From: DATJGR01 sp041739525
GTDB taxonomy: Bacteria; Pseudomonadota; Gammaproteobacteria; Pseudomonadales; Azotimanducaceae
NCBI GenBank assembly: GCA_041739525.1
Contig: JBGSNQ010000009.1
Location: 85,909 to 149,908, forward strand
Direction: 5' to 3'
Length of the DNA: 64,000 bases
This document shows positions 54,385-63,409 of this stretch, one piece after another (the first letter of the stretch is position 1; the number at the start of each line of letters is the position of its first letter). The notes under the pieces are model-generated. The model was not told the origin of the DNA. It ran no database searches and saw only the letters and a list, made by a program, of their open reading frames with translations. The position numbers and the translations under genes are program-made.

Positions 54385-54618
54385 TCACAGATGCGCGTCG
54401 GTATACGGCAGCAATGCCAGATACCGCGCTCGTTTGATCGCAACCGCCAGCTGGCGCTGGTAGCGCGCACTGGTGCCGGTGATACGGCTCGGCACGATCT
54501 TGCCGGTTTCGGTGATGTACTGTTTCAGTAGCTCGAGATCCTTGTAGTCGATCTCTTTGATGCCTTCCGCGGTGAAGCGGCAGAATTTCTTGCGGCGGAA
54601 CTGACGCGGCATGCTCAT
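54385..54618 (-). CDS. rpsR: Ribosomal protein bS18
   Basis: 77 residues, basic: RRKKFCRFTAEGIKEIDYKD and PSRITGTSARYQRQLAVAIK. It pairs with bS6 on the 30S platform. ATG 54618 overlaps the rpsF stop by four bases; ATG 54612 is an alternative. Confidence 0.97.
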   Translation of the reverse strand: MSMPRQFRRKKFCRFTAEGIKEIDYKDLELLKQYITETGKIVPSRITGTSARYQRQLAVAIKRARYLALLPYTDAHL

Positions 54619-55058
54619 TTCTGTTCTCCCACAGCTGCTTCGCCTTCTTCGGACGGCGCGCGCTCCGGATCTGCGCGGCGGGCCGCCAGCTCTTCCTCAC
54701 GACGACGGTCGCGATCGCGCTCTTTCTCCTGATCGCGCAGCTCTTCCGCGTAGATCTTCGAGATTTCGGTGGCCGCTTCCTTGCGGCTGATGATCATGTT
54801 GCGCAACACGGCGTCGTTGAAGCGGAACGCGCTCGACAGCTCTTCTAGCGTCGCGCCGTTCACTTCGATGTTCATGAGCACGTAGTGCGCTTTGTGGATC
54901 TTCTTCACCGGAAACGTGAGTTGCCGGCGACCCCAGTCTTCGAGACGGTGGACTTTGCCGTTACCGCGTTCGATCAGGGCTTTGTAGCGGTCGATCATCC
55001 CCGGCACCTGATCGCTCTGATCGGGATGCACGAGAAACACGACTTCGTAATGTCGCAT
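54615..55058 (-). CDS. rpsF: Ribosomal protein bS6
   Basis: 147 residues. MRHYEVVFLVHPDQSDQV and GRRQLTFPVKKIHKAHYVLM are the conserved core; the last 45 residues are an acidic/basic extension rich in Glu and Arg (QEKERDRDRREEELAARR), as in many proteobacteria. RBS AAGGAGG lies just before the ATG. Confidence 0.97.
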   Translation of the reverse strand: MRHYEVVFLVHPDQSDQVPGMIDRYKALIERGNGKVHRLEDWGRRQLTFPVKKIHKAHYVLMNIEVNGATLEELSSAFRFNDAVLRNMIISRKEAATEISKIYAEELRDQEKERDRDRRREEELAARRADPERAPSEEGEAAVGEQK

Positions 55059-55094
55059 TGCGCCTCCTTATGGCGTAACGCTTCCGCGCCTTTT

Positions 55095-55114
55095 CTCGAA
55101 GAAGCTCGAAGAAG
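55095..55114 (-). repeat. Exact 10-bp tandem repeat in the rpsF leader
   Basis: CTTCTTCGAG is present twice in direct succession on the minus strand, 37-56 bases before the rpsF ATG. It may belong to the promoter or to an autoregulatory leader; no classic S6-S18 hairpin is recognised. Confidence 0.5.
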
Positions 55115-55191
55115 AAAGGGGCGTGAAGCAAGGAGTGGATTTGAAGGAGCGCGGATTCTAGAGAGACACTCATTAAATGTCACGGCCGAAC

Positions 55192-55932
55192 TCAGCCGGA
55201 TCGTTGCCGCACCGCCTCGAACAGCAGAATACCGGTGGCCACCGAGACGTTCAGGCTCGACACCGCGCCCTTCATCGGCAGGCTGACCAGCTGGTCGCAG
55301 GTTCTACGCGTCAGGTCGCGTAAGCCTTTGCCTTCGCCCCCTAGAACCAGAACGGTCGGCTGCTTCAGGTCGGCCGCTTGCCAGGAATCCGCAGCGTCGC
55401 CGGCCGCGCCGACCACCCACACACCCTGCCGCTTCAGCCATTCGAGCCGCCGCACCAGGTTGCTGACCAGCACGATGAACAGCGATTCCGCGGCGCCGCT
55501 GGCCGATTTGCGCGCCACCTCGCTGAGCGGTGCGGTGCGGCTCTTCGGCAACAGCACCACGCTCACCCCGGCCGCGTCGGCGCTGCGCAAACACGCGCCC
55601 AGGTTGCGCGGATCCATCACGCCGTCGAGTGCCAGCAGCAATAAAGGTTGCGGAAGCGTGGGCCAGCGCAGCTCCAGCTCCTTCTCGGAGCCGAGTTCGC
55701 CCGGCGCGGTTTCGACCATCACACCCTGGTGGCGGCCATTGTGCGTCATGCGGTCGAGCCGCGGCCGCTCGCAATTCTCGACCGGCACGTTGGCGGCCGC
55801 GGCCAGTTCCAGAATCGCGTTCATCCGCGCGTCGCGTCGATCGGTCTGAACGAACACACGCCGCACCCGCTGCGCGTCGCTGCGCAGCACCGCCTCGACC
55901 GCGTGGATGCCGAACACCTGCTCGGTGCTCAC
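55192..55932 (-). CDS. rlmB: 23S rRNA 2'-O-methyltransferase RlmB
   Basis: 246 residues from GTG 55932, overlapping the rnr stop by four bases (GTGA). SpoU-family motifs: DGVMDPRNLGACLRSADAAG, LVLGGEGKGLR, and SLNVSVATGILLFE with the knotted SAM site. It modifies G2251 of 23S rRNA. The gene normally follows rnr. Confidence 0.94.
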   Translation of the reverse strand: MSTEQVFGIHAVEAVLRSDAQRVRRVFVQTDRRDARMNAILELAAAANVPVENCERPRLDRMTHNGRHQGVMVETAPGELGSEKELELRWPTLPQPLLLLALDGVMDPRNLGACLRSADAAGVSVVLLPKSRTAPLSEVARKSASGAAESLFIVLVSNLVRRLEWLKRQGVWVVGAAGDAADSWQAADLKQPTVLVLGGEGKGLRDLTRRTCDQLVSLPMKGAVSSLNVSVATGILLFEAVRQRSG

Positions 55933-58091
55933 GAACGGCCCCGGCGGTTGCGTTTGCCTCCTTTGGTGCCCGCCGCCAGCAGATCGATCTTGCGCGACTC
56001 GACGTCGACGTCGGCCAGGATGACAGACAGCTTGTCGCCGAGCTTGATGCGCCGGCCCGAGCGCTCGCCGACCAGCGACATTGCCGCTGGATAGAAGGTG
56101 AAGTAGTCGTCGCCGAGATTCGATACGTGCAGCAGACCCTGGATGAAGATCTTGTCGAGCTCGACGAACACCCCGAAGTCCGTCACCGCGACCACCGTGC
56201 CGTCGAACGTCTGGCCGACGAACTGTGCGGCGAACTCGCACTTCAGCCAGTCGGCCACGCCGCGGCTGACGTCGTCGGCCCGGCGCTCCGTTACCGACAG
56301 ATGTTCGCCGACCTCGTCGAGGTGACTCTGGTCGATGGGGTCGCGACGCAACACACCGCCGATCGCGCGGTGTACGACGAGGTCTGCATAGCGCCGGATC
56401 GGCGACGTGAAGTGCATGTAGCGCGGCAGTGCGAGCCCGAAGTGGCCGACGTTCTCCGGGCTGTAGCGCGCCTGCATCATCGACCGCAGGATCATCGTTT
56501 CGAGCAGACCGCGGTCGGGCCGGTCGGCCAGTTGATTCGCCACCGTTTGGAGCGTCTTCGGCGTGGGCGGCTCATCATTCAAGCGTATTCCCGCGTAAGC
56601 GAGCGCTTGCCTCAGCAGGTCGAATTTCTCCGGCGTGGGTCCTTCATGGACCCGGTAGAGCGCTTTCGCCTCGTGCTTCTCGAGGAACCGCGCGGCGCAC
56701 ACGTTCGCCGAAATCATCGCCTCTTCGATCAACCGGTGGGCATCGTTACGCACCACCGGAACGACACGTTCGAGCAGACCATTTTCGAGGATCAGTTTCT
56801 GTTCCGGCGCGTCGAAGTCGAGCGCGCCACGGTCCTCCCGCGCGGCGAGCAGCGCCCGATACACGTCATGCAACGCTTGCAACGAGTCGGCCACTTCACC
56901 GTCGAAACCGAGGTAGCCGGCATCGATGAACGCGGCGACCTGCGTGTAGGTGATGCGCGCGCGGGAGAACATCAGCGCGGGATAGAAGCGATAGGTCGTC
57001 ACCTTGCCGTGCGGTGACACCTGCATGTCGCACACCATGCACAGCCGGTGCTCCTGCGGGCGCAACGAGCAGAGGCCATTCGACAACGCTTCCGGCAGCA
57101 TCGGCACCACGCGATCGGGCAGATACACCGAGTTGCCGCGCTCGCGGGCTTCGTGGTCGAGCGCCGAACCCAGCCGCACGTAGCTGCTGACATCAGCGAT
57201 CGCCACGACCAGCCGCCAGCCGCCCTTCGGGCGCGGGCTACAGAACACGGCGTCATCGAAGTCTCGCGCGTCTTCGCCGTCGATCGTCACGAGCGGAATG
57301 TCGGTGATGTCTTCGCGGTCGCGGTAACGTTCCGGGTCCACGCGGTCGGGCAAGCCGCGCACCGCCTCGTCGACTTCGGGTGGCCACTCGACCGGCACGC
57401 CATGCGCGCGCAGCAGTGTGATCGACGCGGCGTGCAGATCGTCGCGCGGCGCGATCACGTCAACCACGCGACCGGTAAGGCCGAAGCTTTCTTCACCCGT
57501 CACGGTCACGGCGACGGTATCGCCGTCGTTGGCCGCGCCCTCTCCCTTCGATTCGAGATAGACGCGTCCGCGGAAATCGCCTTCGGCGACCACATACCAG
57601 CCGCGCGTACCGGCAACGGCACGTCCGATCACCGGCTCCTCGGAACGCTTGGTCACAGCAGCGATCACCGCCTGACCTTCGACGAGCCGCGCGTGCACCG
57701 TGTCGCCGATGCGCAACCGCGAGTCGCGGGTGAGACGTACCGGCAGTTCGTCGTCACCGCCGACCGGTATCAACACCAGGCGCCCACGATTGCCGCGACG
57801 GATCACGCCGTCGACGGCAACCTCCGGCGCCGCCATTTGATAGGCGCCGCGGCTGTCGATGTGCAGGTCGCCGGAATGACACAAGCCACGCAATACGCGG
57901 CGCAGTTGATCGACGTCGGCGCCCTGGCGCACGCCCGAAAGCTCGCGGATTTCCGGCCAGCGCATCGGTTTTTTCTGCGCACGAAACAGCTCGATGACCG
58001 CTGTCGGCGCCAGCAAAACGGGCCGTTCTTCGACGTTGCTAAGTGCCTCCGAACCAACGGATTTACTGCGGCGCTTGCGTTTGTCTGTCAC
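55929..58091 (-). CDS. rnr: Exoribonuclease R
   Basis: 720 residues. Order: N-terminal helix-turn-helix-like and cold-shock domains, RNB catalytic domain (DIPLVTIDGEDARDFDDAVF, acidic metal site; SYVRLGSALDHEARERGNSVY) and a C-terminal S1 domain (FDGTVVAVTDFGVFVELDK), then a basic tail. Degrades structured RNA 3' to 5'. Overlaps rlmB, with which it is cotranscribed. Confidence 0.95.
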   Translation of the reverse strand: MTDKRKRRSKSVGSEALSNVEERPVLLAPTAVIELFRAQKKPMRWPEIRELSGVRQGADVDQLRRVLRGLCHSGDLHIDSRGAYQMAAPEVAVDGVIRRGNRGRLVLIPVGGDDELPVRLTRDSRLRIGDTVHARLVEGQAVIAAVTKRSEEPVIGRAVAGTRGWYVVAEGDFRGRVYLESKGEGAANDGDTVAVTVTGEESFGLTGRVVDVIAPRDDLHAASITLLRAHGVPVEWPPEVDEAVRGLPDRVDPERYRDREDITDIPLVTIDGEDARDFDDAVFCSPRPKGGWRLVVAIADVSSYVRLGSALDHEARERGNSVYLPDRVVPMLPEALSNGLCSLRPQEHRLCMVCDMQVSPHGKVTTYRFYPALMFSRARITYTQVAAFIDAGYLGFDGEVADSLQALHDVYRALLAAREDRGALDFDAPEQKLILENGLLERVVPVVRNDAHRLIEEAMISANVCAARFLEKHEAKALYRVHEGPTPEKFDLLRQALAYAGIRLNDEPPTPKTLQTVANQLADRPDRGLLETMILRSMMQARYSPENVGHFGLALPRYMHFTSPIRRYADLVVHRAIGGVLRRDPIDQSHLDEVGEHLSVTERRADDVSRGVADWLKCEFAAQFVGQTFDGTVVAVTDFGVFVELDKIFIQGLLHVSNLGDDYFTFYPAAMSLVGERSGRRIKLGDKLSVILADVDVESRKIDLLAAGTKGGKRNRRGRS

Positions 58092-58136
58092 GTTGACAAC
58101 CCCGAAGTCGGTGCGTAGAGTCGCCCCCCGCTACTC

Positions 58137-58223
<87 letters not shown>

Positions 58224-58393
58224 TCTCTCGACGCTTCAGTCGAATCGATCTCCAAGCAAGCCGCGCGAAGGCATCAAACCGGCGCTTGCCAGTCGCGTCA
58301 AACGTCATGCGGCGGCATCCTAACCATTCGAAGCGCGGCGCGTCGCGGTGTTTCGGCCATAGCCAGTCATTTTCCGAATCTCGGAGTCATCAC

Positions 58394-59260
58394 ATGGCGA
58401 CTAACCCTTCGCCCTTCATCGAGTCAGTGGTTCTTGCGACAGACCTGTCCGAGGGTGCGGAACTCGCGTTCGCACATGCACTTGCAGTGGCGGTGCTGCG
58501 TCGCGCGCGCCTGACGCTGCTGCACGTGACCAGCGATGACCAGGTCGACTGGTCACGATTCCCGGCTGTTCGCGCGACGCTCGCGCGCTGGAATCTGCTC
58601 GAATCCGGCGCGTCTCAAGCGGCGGTCTTCGAACGTCTTGGTGTGCGCGTGACGAAGCGCGCGATAACGAGCCGATATCCGGCGGTGGCCGTCGCTGACC
58701 ATCTGCGCGACATCGACGCCGATCTGCTCGTCCTCGCAACGGAAGGTCGCGAGGGCACCGCACGTTGGTTGCACGGTTCGGTGGCGGAAGCGATGTCGCG
58801 CTGGTCAAGGACGATGACGCTCTTCGTTCCGACGGACACGCAGCGGAGCATCGTGTCGGTCGATGGGAAGTTGTCGTTCCAGAATGTGCTGATACCGATC
58901 GATCACACACCCGACGCGAGCGACGCCATTGAATTCGCGCGTCGCGCGGCCGAGATCGTCGGAGATGGAAACGTGGCCATCACGCTGCTGCACGTTGGTA
59001 CGGAGCGCGACATGCCTCAGGTCTCCCTCGAGGATGGACCGGCGTGGACCTTCTCCCGGATTACGCGCGACGGAGATCCCGTGTCTCAGATCCTCGCGTG
59101 CGGCGAGAACCTTCGCGCCGATCTCATCGTGATGACGACCGCGGGGCGCCACGGTGTCTTCGAAGCGTTGCAGGGCAGCACGACCGAGCGAGTACTCCGA
59201 GGTGCCCGTTGTCCACTACTGGCAGTACCTGCAGCGCGGCGAAGCACGAGCCCCGGTTAG
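58394..59260 (+). CDS. Tandem universal stress protein
   Basis: 288 residues made of two UspA domains (about 8-145 and 150-280). Each ends with a degenerate nucleotide-binding loop: EGREGTARWLHGSVAEAM and AGRHGVFEALQGSTTERVL, in which the first Gly of the usual G-x2-G-x9-G(S/T) is replaced. It may bind nucleotide weakly or not at all. ATG 58394 has GGAG upstream. Follows the tRNA-Leu on the same strand. Confidence 0.88.
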   Translation: MATNPSPFIESVVLATDLSEGAELAFAHALAVAVLRRARLTLLHVTSDDQVDWSRFPAVRATLARWNLLESGASQAAVFERLGVRVTKRAITSRYPAVAVADHLRDIDADLLVLATEGREGTARWLHGSVAEAMSRWSRTMTLFVPTDTQRSIVSVDGKLSFQNVLIPIDHTPDASDAIEFARRAAEIVGDGNVAITLLHVGTERDMPQVSLEDGPAWTFSRITRDGDPVSQILACGENLRADLIVMTTAGRHGVFEALQGSTTERVLRGARCPLLAVPAARRSTSPG

Positions 59261-59357
59261 TGGATTCGATTACAACTTGCTGTCTGCTACCTAACTGACG
59301 CCCAGCGCCAGGAACGCTACCTTGCCGGTCACTTTTGGATCGTCAAAGGACGCTCAC

Positions 59358-59507
59358 TTGAAACTGACCCAGCCTGCGAACGGCCTAGGCGCCCACGAAA
59401 ACGACCTCTTCGCGAAATGGCGTGCGGCCCGACGCGACAAGCTCAGACGAATCGCGATCGCGGAGCAGCAACGAGAGGCGGCGGAACACGTCAGGCGTAC
59501 GCAATAG
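59358..59507 (+). CDS. Possible small basic protein
   Basis: 49 residues from TTG 59358 with AAAGGA upstream (a longer frame starts at TTG 59322). It is Arg/Lys/Ala-rich and helical (HENDLFAKWRAARRDKLRRI). No family is recognised, and the coding status is uncertain. Confidence 0.35.
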   Translation: MKLTQPANGLGAHENDLFAKWRAARRDKLRRIAIAEQQREAAEHVRRTQ

Positions 59508-59516
59508 CGGCGCCAG

Positions 59517-60317
59517 TCAATTCATCTCGTATCCCCCGGCAATACTGAGGCTGACGCCGGTGATGTTCGGCGACGATGCGAGAAACACCGCCGCGGCACC
59601 CATGTCTTGTGCCGTTTGCGGTCGGCCGAGCGGAATCATCTCCTTCATCGCACGCTCGAATTCGGCGTTCTTCGCCGCCTGATCGAGCGTGTTCATCGGC
59701 ATCAGATGCTCGAGCCACATCGCCGTGCCGACCACGCCGGGACAGATCGCATTCACGCGAATGTTGTCCGGCGCCAGTTCGGCTGCCAACGACTGCGTTA
59801 TGCCGATCGCGGCGAACTTGGAGCCGCAGTAGGCCACCATATTCCGGTAGCCCTGCTTGCCGGCAATCGATGCGGTGTTGACGATGGCGCCGTTGCCTGA
59901 ACGCTTCAGCGCCAGCAAGGCGGCGCGCACCATCAGATAGATGCCCTTGGTGTTCACAGCGAAGATGCGGTCCCAGTCGCGCTCGGAGAACTCCGCAATC
60001 GGGCCCGACTGAACCACGCCTGCGTTGTTCACCAGGACGTCGATGCCGCCGAACGCCGCTACGGTGGCGGCAACCGCGGCCTCGCAACTCGCCGCATCGG
60101 TCACGTCGAGTTCGGTTGCCTTCACTTCACCGATGGCCGCTTGTTCCTTCGCACTACGTTGCAACGCATCTGCGCCCGAGAGGTCGTACGTCCAGTCGCC
60201 GGCCTTCGCACCAAGGTCGCCGATCATCACTTTGGCGCCCGCTTGCAGGAACGCCTCCGAAATGGCGCGCCCTATCCCGCGCGCACCACCCGTTACCAGA
60301 ACCACCTTGTTGCGCAT
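59517..60317 (-). CDS. Short-chain dehydrogenase/reductase
   Basis: 266 residues with the classical SDR elements: VVLVTGGARGIGRA cofactor site, NNAG in VLVNNAGVVQSG, catalytic Ser in VNTASIAGKQG and Tyr/Lys in VAYCGSKFAAIG, and CPGVVGTAM after. Aspartate in MIGDLGAKAGD at the end of strand 2 suggests NAD rather than NADP. Probably oxidises a sugar alcohol or other secondary alcohol; the sugar kinase at 63410 is suggestive but not adjacent. ATG 60317 begins right at the core. Confidence 0.87.
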   Translation of the reverse strand: MRNKVVLVTGGARGIGRAISEAFLQAGAKVMIGDLGAKAGDWTYDLSGADALQRSAKEQAAIGEVKATELDVTDAASCEAAVAATVAAFGGIDVLVNNAGVVQSGPIAEFSERDWDRIFAVNTKGIYLMVRAALLALKRSGNGAIVNTASIAGKQGYRNMVAYCGSKFAAIGITQSLAAELAPDNIRVNAICPGVVGTAMWLEHLMPMNTLDQAAKNAEFERAMKEMIPLGRPQTAQDMGAAAVFLASSPNITGVSLSIAGGYEMN

Positions 60318-60470
60318 GTCGATTCTCACGTTGCATTGGAAGGTCGCGCGAACGCTACCTCGCAATCGACGCGACGGAAACCATCAAATGCAGTTGCCTA
60401 GCATAGTCGTGCCTCACATTTGGTGCGGCGGCGCACGGACGGAACCTTACGGATCGCACACTCTGCACGC

Positions 60471-61937
60471 GTGAATCCTTCCGCCAAAGTGGTAGTCGAT
60501 CCAATCTCCGAACGCGCGTCGAGCGCGTCAGGCCGGACATCGTCGATCATTGCAAGCGATCTGCTGCCGCTGCTCGACATCGCGTGCGTCCTTCTGGCGG
60601 CCGCGATCAGTACTGCGCTGTACACGCAAGGGTTCAGCGACCCAAACGATCCGGACCAGTTCGCCTCGGCCCCATGGGTTGCAGCGGTGCTGGCTCCCTT
60701 CATTCTGTACGACAGACACTTCGGAGCGCTGGTGAGTCGCGGTAGAACTCGGCACTTCCTGCGCCTGTTCGCGATTCGTTTCGCCGCGCTTACTGCCATC
60801 GTGCTGATGCTCGGCATGGTCACGCAGACGCTCGATCGATTTGCGTTCGGTTGGGTGATGCTGTGGTTCGGCGCCAGCCTGGTGCTTACGCTGCTGTCGC
60901 GCGCGCTGATGGCAAAAGCGCTTCGAACGCTGCAGCACAGAGGCGCCGGCACGCAATCCGTGGCGATCGTGGGCGCCGGCCCGTTGGCAGATCGATTGGT
61001 CGCGGAGCTTAGGCAGAGCCAGCCAGACACGGTGGAACTGTTGGGCGTTTTCGACGATCGCGATGCCCGTAGCAAACGCGTTCGAGTAGCGCCGGTCGGC
61101 GATCTGTCGCATTTGGTCGAGATCGGCAAGTCCCGTCAGATCGACTGGATCCTGCTCACATTGCCGCCCTCGGCGGAGCATCGGCTGCGCGCCCTCGTGC
61201 GACGGCTCGGCACCCTATCGGTTCCGATCGGCCTGGCTTCGCAACACGTCTCCACGTTGCCATATAGCGTCGTCGATTTCGCGGCCGACAGCGTGCCGGT
61301 CATTCTGCTCGCCGATCGCCCGATCAAGCACTGGAACGCACTCGGCAAAGCCACAGTGGATTTCGCACTGTGCGCGTTGCTCATCGTGGTACTGCTACCG
61401 CTGCTCGCAATCATCGCCGTGGCCATCAAGCTCGATAGCCCGGGCCCGGTGATCTTCACGCAGCAACGGCATGCGCTGAACAACAAGGTGTTCAGGATCT
61501 TCAAGTTCCGGACGATGCGATGGATGCCGCCCGGTGACGCGGCAGACTTCCGGCAGACCACGCGACAGGATGCACGCGTCACGCGCATCGGCCGCTTCCT
61601 GCGCGCGTCGAGCCTCGATGAGCTGCCGCAACTGTTCAACGTGCTGCTCGGGCAGATGTCGCTGGTGGGACCGCGGCCGCACGCGATCGGCATGCGCACC
61701 GAAGATGCGCTCGGCGTCGATATCACGGAGCGTTACGAACACCGCCACCGCGTGAAACCAGGCATAACGGGATGGTCGCAAGTCAACGGTGCGCGCGGCG
61801 CAACCGACACGAAAGCGCAGCTGAAGCGCCGCATCGAACTCGATCTGCAGTACATCGACAACTGGTCGTTGCGGCTCGACTTCAAGATTCTCGCGATGAC
61901 GGCACGGCAACTTCTGAGGGGTACGGACGCTTACTGA
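60471..61937 (+). CDS. Undecaprenyl-phosphate sugar phosphotransferase (WbaP-type initiating enzyme)
   Basis: 488 residues from GTG 60471 (a TTG at 60420 is possible; neither has a clear RBS). It has four N-terminal membrane helices, a Rossmann-like CoA-binding-type domain (VAIVGAGPLADRLVAELRQS, VELLGVFDDRD), another helix and the bacterial sugar transferase domain (DSPGPVIFTQQRHALNNKVF, FKFRTMRWM, LRASSLDELPQLFNVLLGQM, SLVGPRPHA). It moves a sugar-1-phosphate from UDP-sugar onto undecaprenyl phosphate, starting exopolysaccharide or O-antigen units. The next gene is its paralog. Confidence 0.9.
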   Translation: MNPSAKVVVDPISERASSASGRTSSIIASDLLPLLDIACVLLAAAISTALYTQGFSDPNDPDQFASAPWVAAVLAPFILYDRHFGALVSRGRTRHFLRLFAIRFAALTAIVLMLGMVTQTLDRFAFGWVMLWFGASLVLTLLSRALMAKALRTLQHRGAGTQSVAIVGAGPLADRLVAELRQSQPDTVELLGVFDDRDARSKRVRVAPVGDLSHLVEIGKSRQIDWILLTLPPSAEHRLRALVRRLGTLSVPIGLASQHVSTLPYSVVDFAADSVPVILLADRPIKHWNALGKATVDFALCALLIVVLLPLLAIIAVAIKLDSPGPVIFTQQRHALNNKVFRIFKFRTMRWMPPGDAADFRQTTRQDARVTRIGRFLRASSLDELPQLFNVLLGQMSLVGPRPHAIGMRTEDALGVDITERYEHRHRVKPGITGWSQVNGARGATDTKAQLKRRIELDLQYIDNWSLRLDFKILAMTARQLLRGTDAY

Positions 61938-62033
61938 AGGCCGTTAGGGTCGGACGTTCCATGCGTAAGGCATCGAACAGACGACGGTGGACGCGTCCGC
62001 TACTCTCGAAAAACGGCACTGCAGTAGCGAACC

Positions 62034-63248
62034 ATGCGCCCACCTGTCCGGCTCCGGGACGAGAACGTCGCGGAGCATTCAAATGGCGACGCGTCACCCT
62101 CGCACCGTTCGCGTTTGAGCTACAACGCTGCTCTCACAACCTGCCACCTCTTGCTATGCGTTTCCGATTTCATCGTTCTCTTCATCGCCGCTGCGATAAG
62201 CACGACGGCGTACATGCACAGCCCGGACGCGGTATCCGTCGATACCGATCCGTTCGATCACGCAGCCTGGGTAGCCGGCGTGCTGGCACCTTTCCTCCTG
62301 TACGACCGACGCTTCGGTACGCATGCGCTTCATCGAGCGCGCGACTTCGTGGGCCCGTTTGCAGCGCGCTTCATGTCGCTCGCGGTAATCGTTCTGACAA
62401 TGGGCGCCGTTACCCGGTCGCTGCATCGTTATCCGGTGATTTGGTTGGTGGTCTGGTTCGGCAGTAGCCTGGTGCTGCTGCTACTGTCGCGCGCCTGGCT
62501 TACGACCGTCTTCCGCTCGCTTCAACGCCGCGGCGCAATCACCGAAACGATCGCCGTCGTCGGCGCGGGTCCGGTTGCAGATCGCCTGATGCACGCATTG
62601 CTTCAGGGGCCACACACAGTAGAACTGTTGGGCGTCTTCGATGACCGATTCGCGCGCGGAGACGGTGAAATGGCGCCGACGGGTAATCTCACACAGCTGA
62701 TCGAGTTGGGCAAAACACGCAAGATCGACTGGGTTCTGCTCACGCTGCCGCCGACTGCCGAGGAGCGTCTGCTCGCGATCGTGAAGCGACTGATGTCGCT
62801 CTCGGCACCGATCGGCCTGTGTCCACAGCACGTCGGCTCGACGTTGCCATACCGCGTCATCCACTACACAGCCGATACCGTGCCCGTGAGTCTGCTCGCG
62901 GCCCCGCCGCTCGCGCGCTGGGATGCGTTCGTTCGAACCGCTGAAGACGTGCTACCGCGCTGGATCGTCACGTTCGCGCTGCTGCCGCTGAAGCCGCTCG
63001 CGGGGATGATCGTGAGACGCCGCCAACGAACCCCGACATTGCGACTGCCGTTCGACAACGTCCAGTGTCTCCCGGAGCAGGCTGCGACGTCGGACGAGGA
63101 CCGCGGCGGACACGCCGTCACGTCGAACGTCGATCACATCACTCGTCTGCGCGGGAGCTCAGCGATCCGCGCGGTGAAAAACGGCGACCAACTTCGGGTT
63201 GCCCGCGAGCCGCTTTCTGTTGAGCGCCGCGTCTTCGAACAAAGGTGA
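62034..63248 (+). CDS. Paralog of the initiating phosphotransferase lacking the catalytic domain
   Basis: 404 residues. Residues about 30-310 align well with the previous gene over membrane helices and Rossmann domain (AAAISTTAYMHS, WVAGVLAPFLLYDRRFG, AVVGAGPVADRLMHALLQ, VELLGVFDDRFARGDGE, DWVLLTLPPTAEERLLA). After ALLPLKPLAG the sequence leaves the alignment: the sugar-transferase domain is replaced by about 80 polar residues. ATG 62034 is the first good start. Ends with no trace of the missing domain before 63248, so it is a domain loss rather than a simple frameshift. It may act as a regulator or dimer partner of its neighbour. Confidence 0.75.
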   Translation: MRPPVRLRDENVAEHSNGDASPSHRSRLSYNAALTTCHLLLCVSDFIVLFIAAAISTTAYMHSPDAVSVDTDPFDHAAWVAGVLAPFLLYDRRFGTHALHRARDFVGPFAARFMSLAVIVLTMGAVTRSLHRYPVIWLVVWFGSSLVLLLLSRAWLTTVFRSLQRRGAITETIAVVGAGPVADRLMHALLQGPHTVELLGVFDDRFARGDGEMAPTGNLTQLIELGKTRKIDWVLLTLPPTAEERLLAIVKRLMSLSAPIGLCPQHVGSTLPYRVIHYTADTVPVSLLAAPPLARWDAFVRTAEDVLPRWIVTFALLPLKPLAGMIVRRRQRTPTLRLPFDNVQCLPEQAATSDEDRGGHAVTSNVDHITRLRGSSAIRAVKNGDQLRVAREPLSVERRVFEQR

Positions 63249-63409
63249 GCACGCAGCTCGTGTCGGGCTAACGCCTACCGAAGTCCGCCGCGTCCGCGAC
63301 ACAAACCTGCACCACGACGGACGACTAACGGATACCCTTCCTGCTCGTATCGATCGAGTGTGTGCATGTCCCTTCGTTTCATCTGCGCGGTCGCCATAGA
63401 AGTGCGGCG

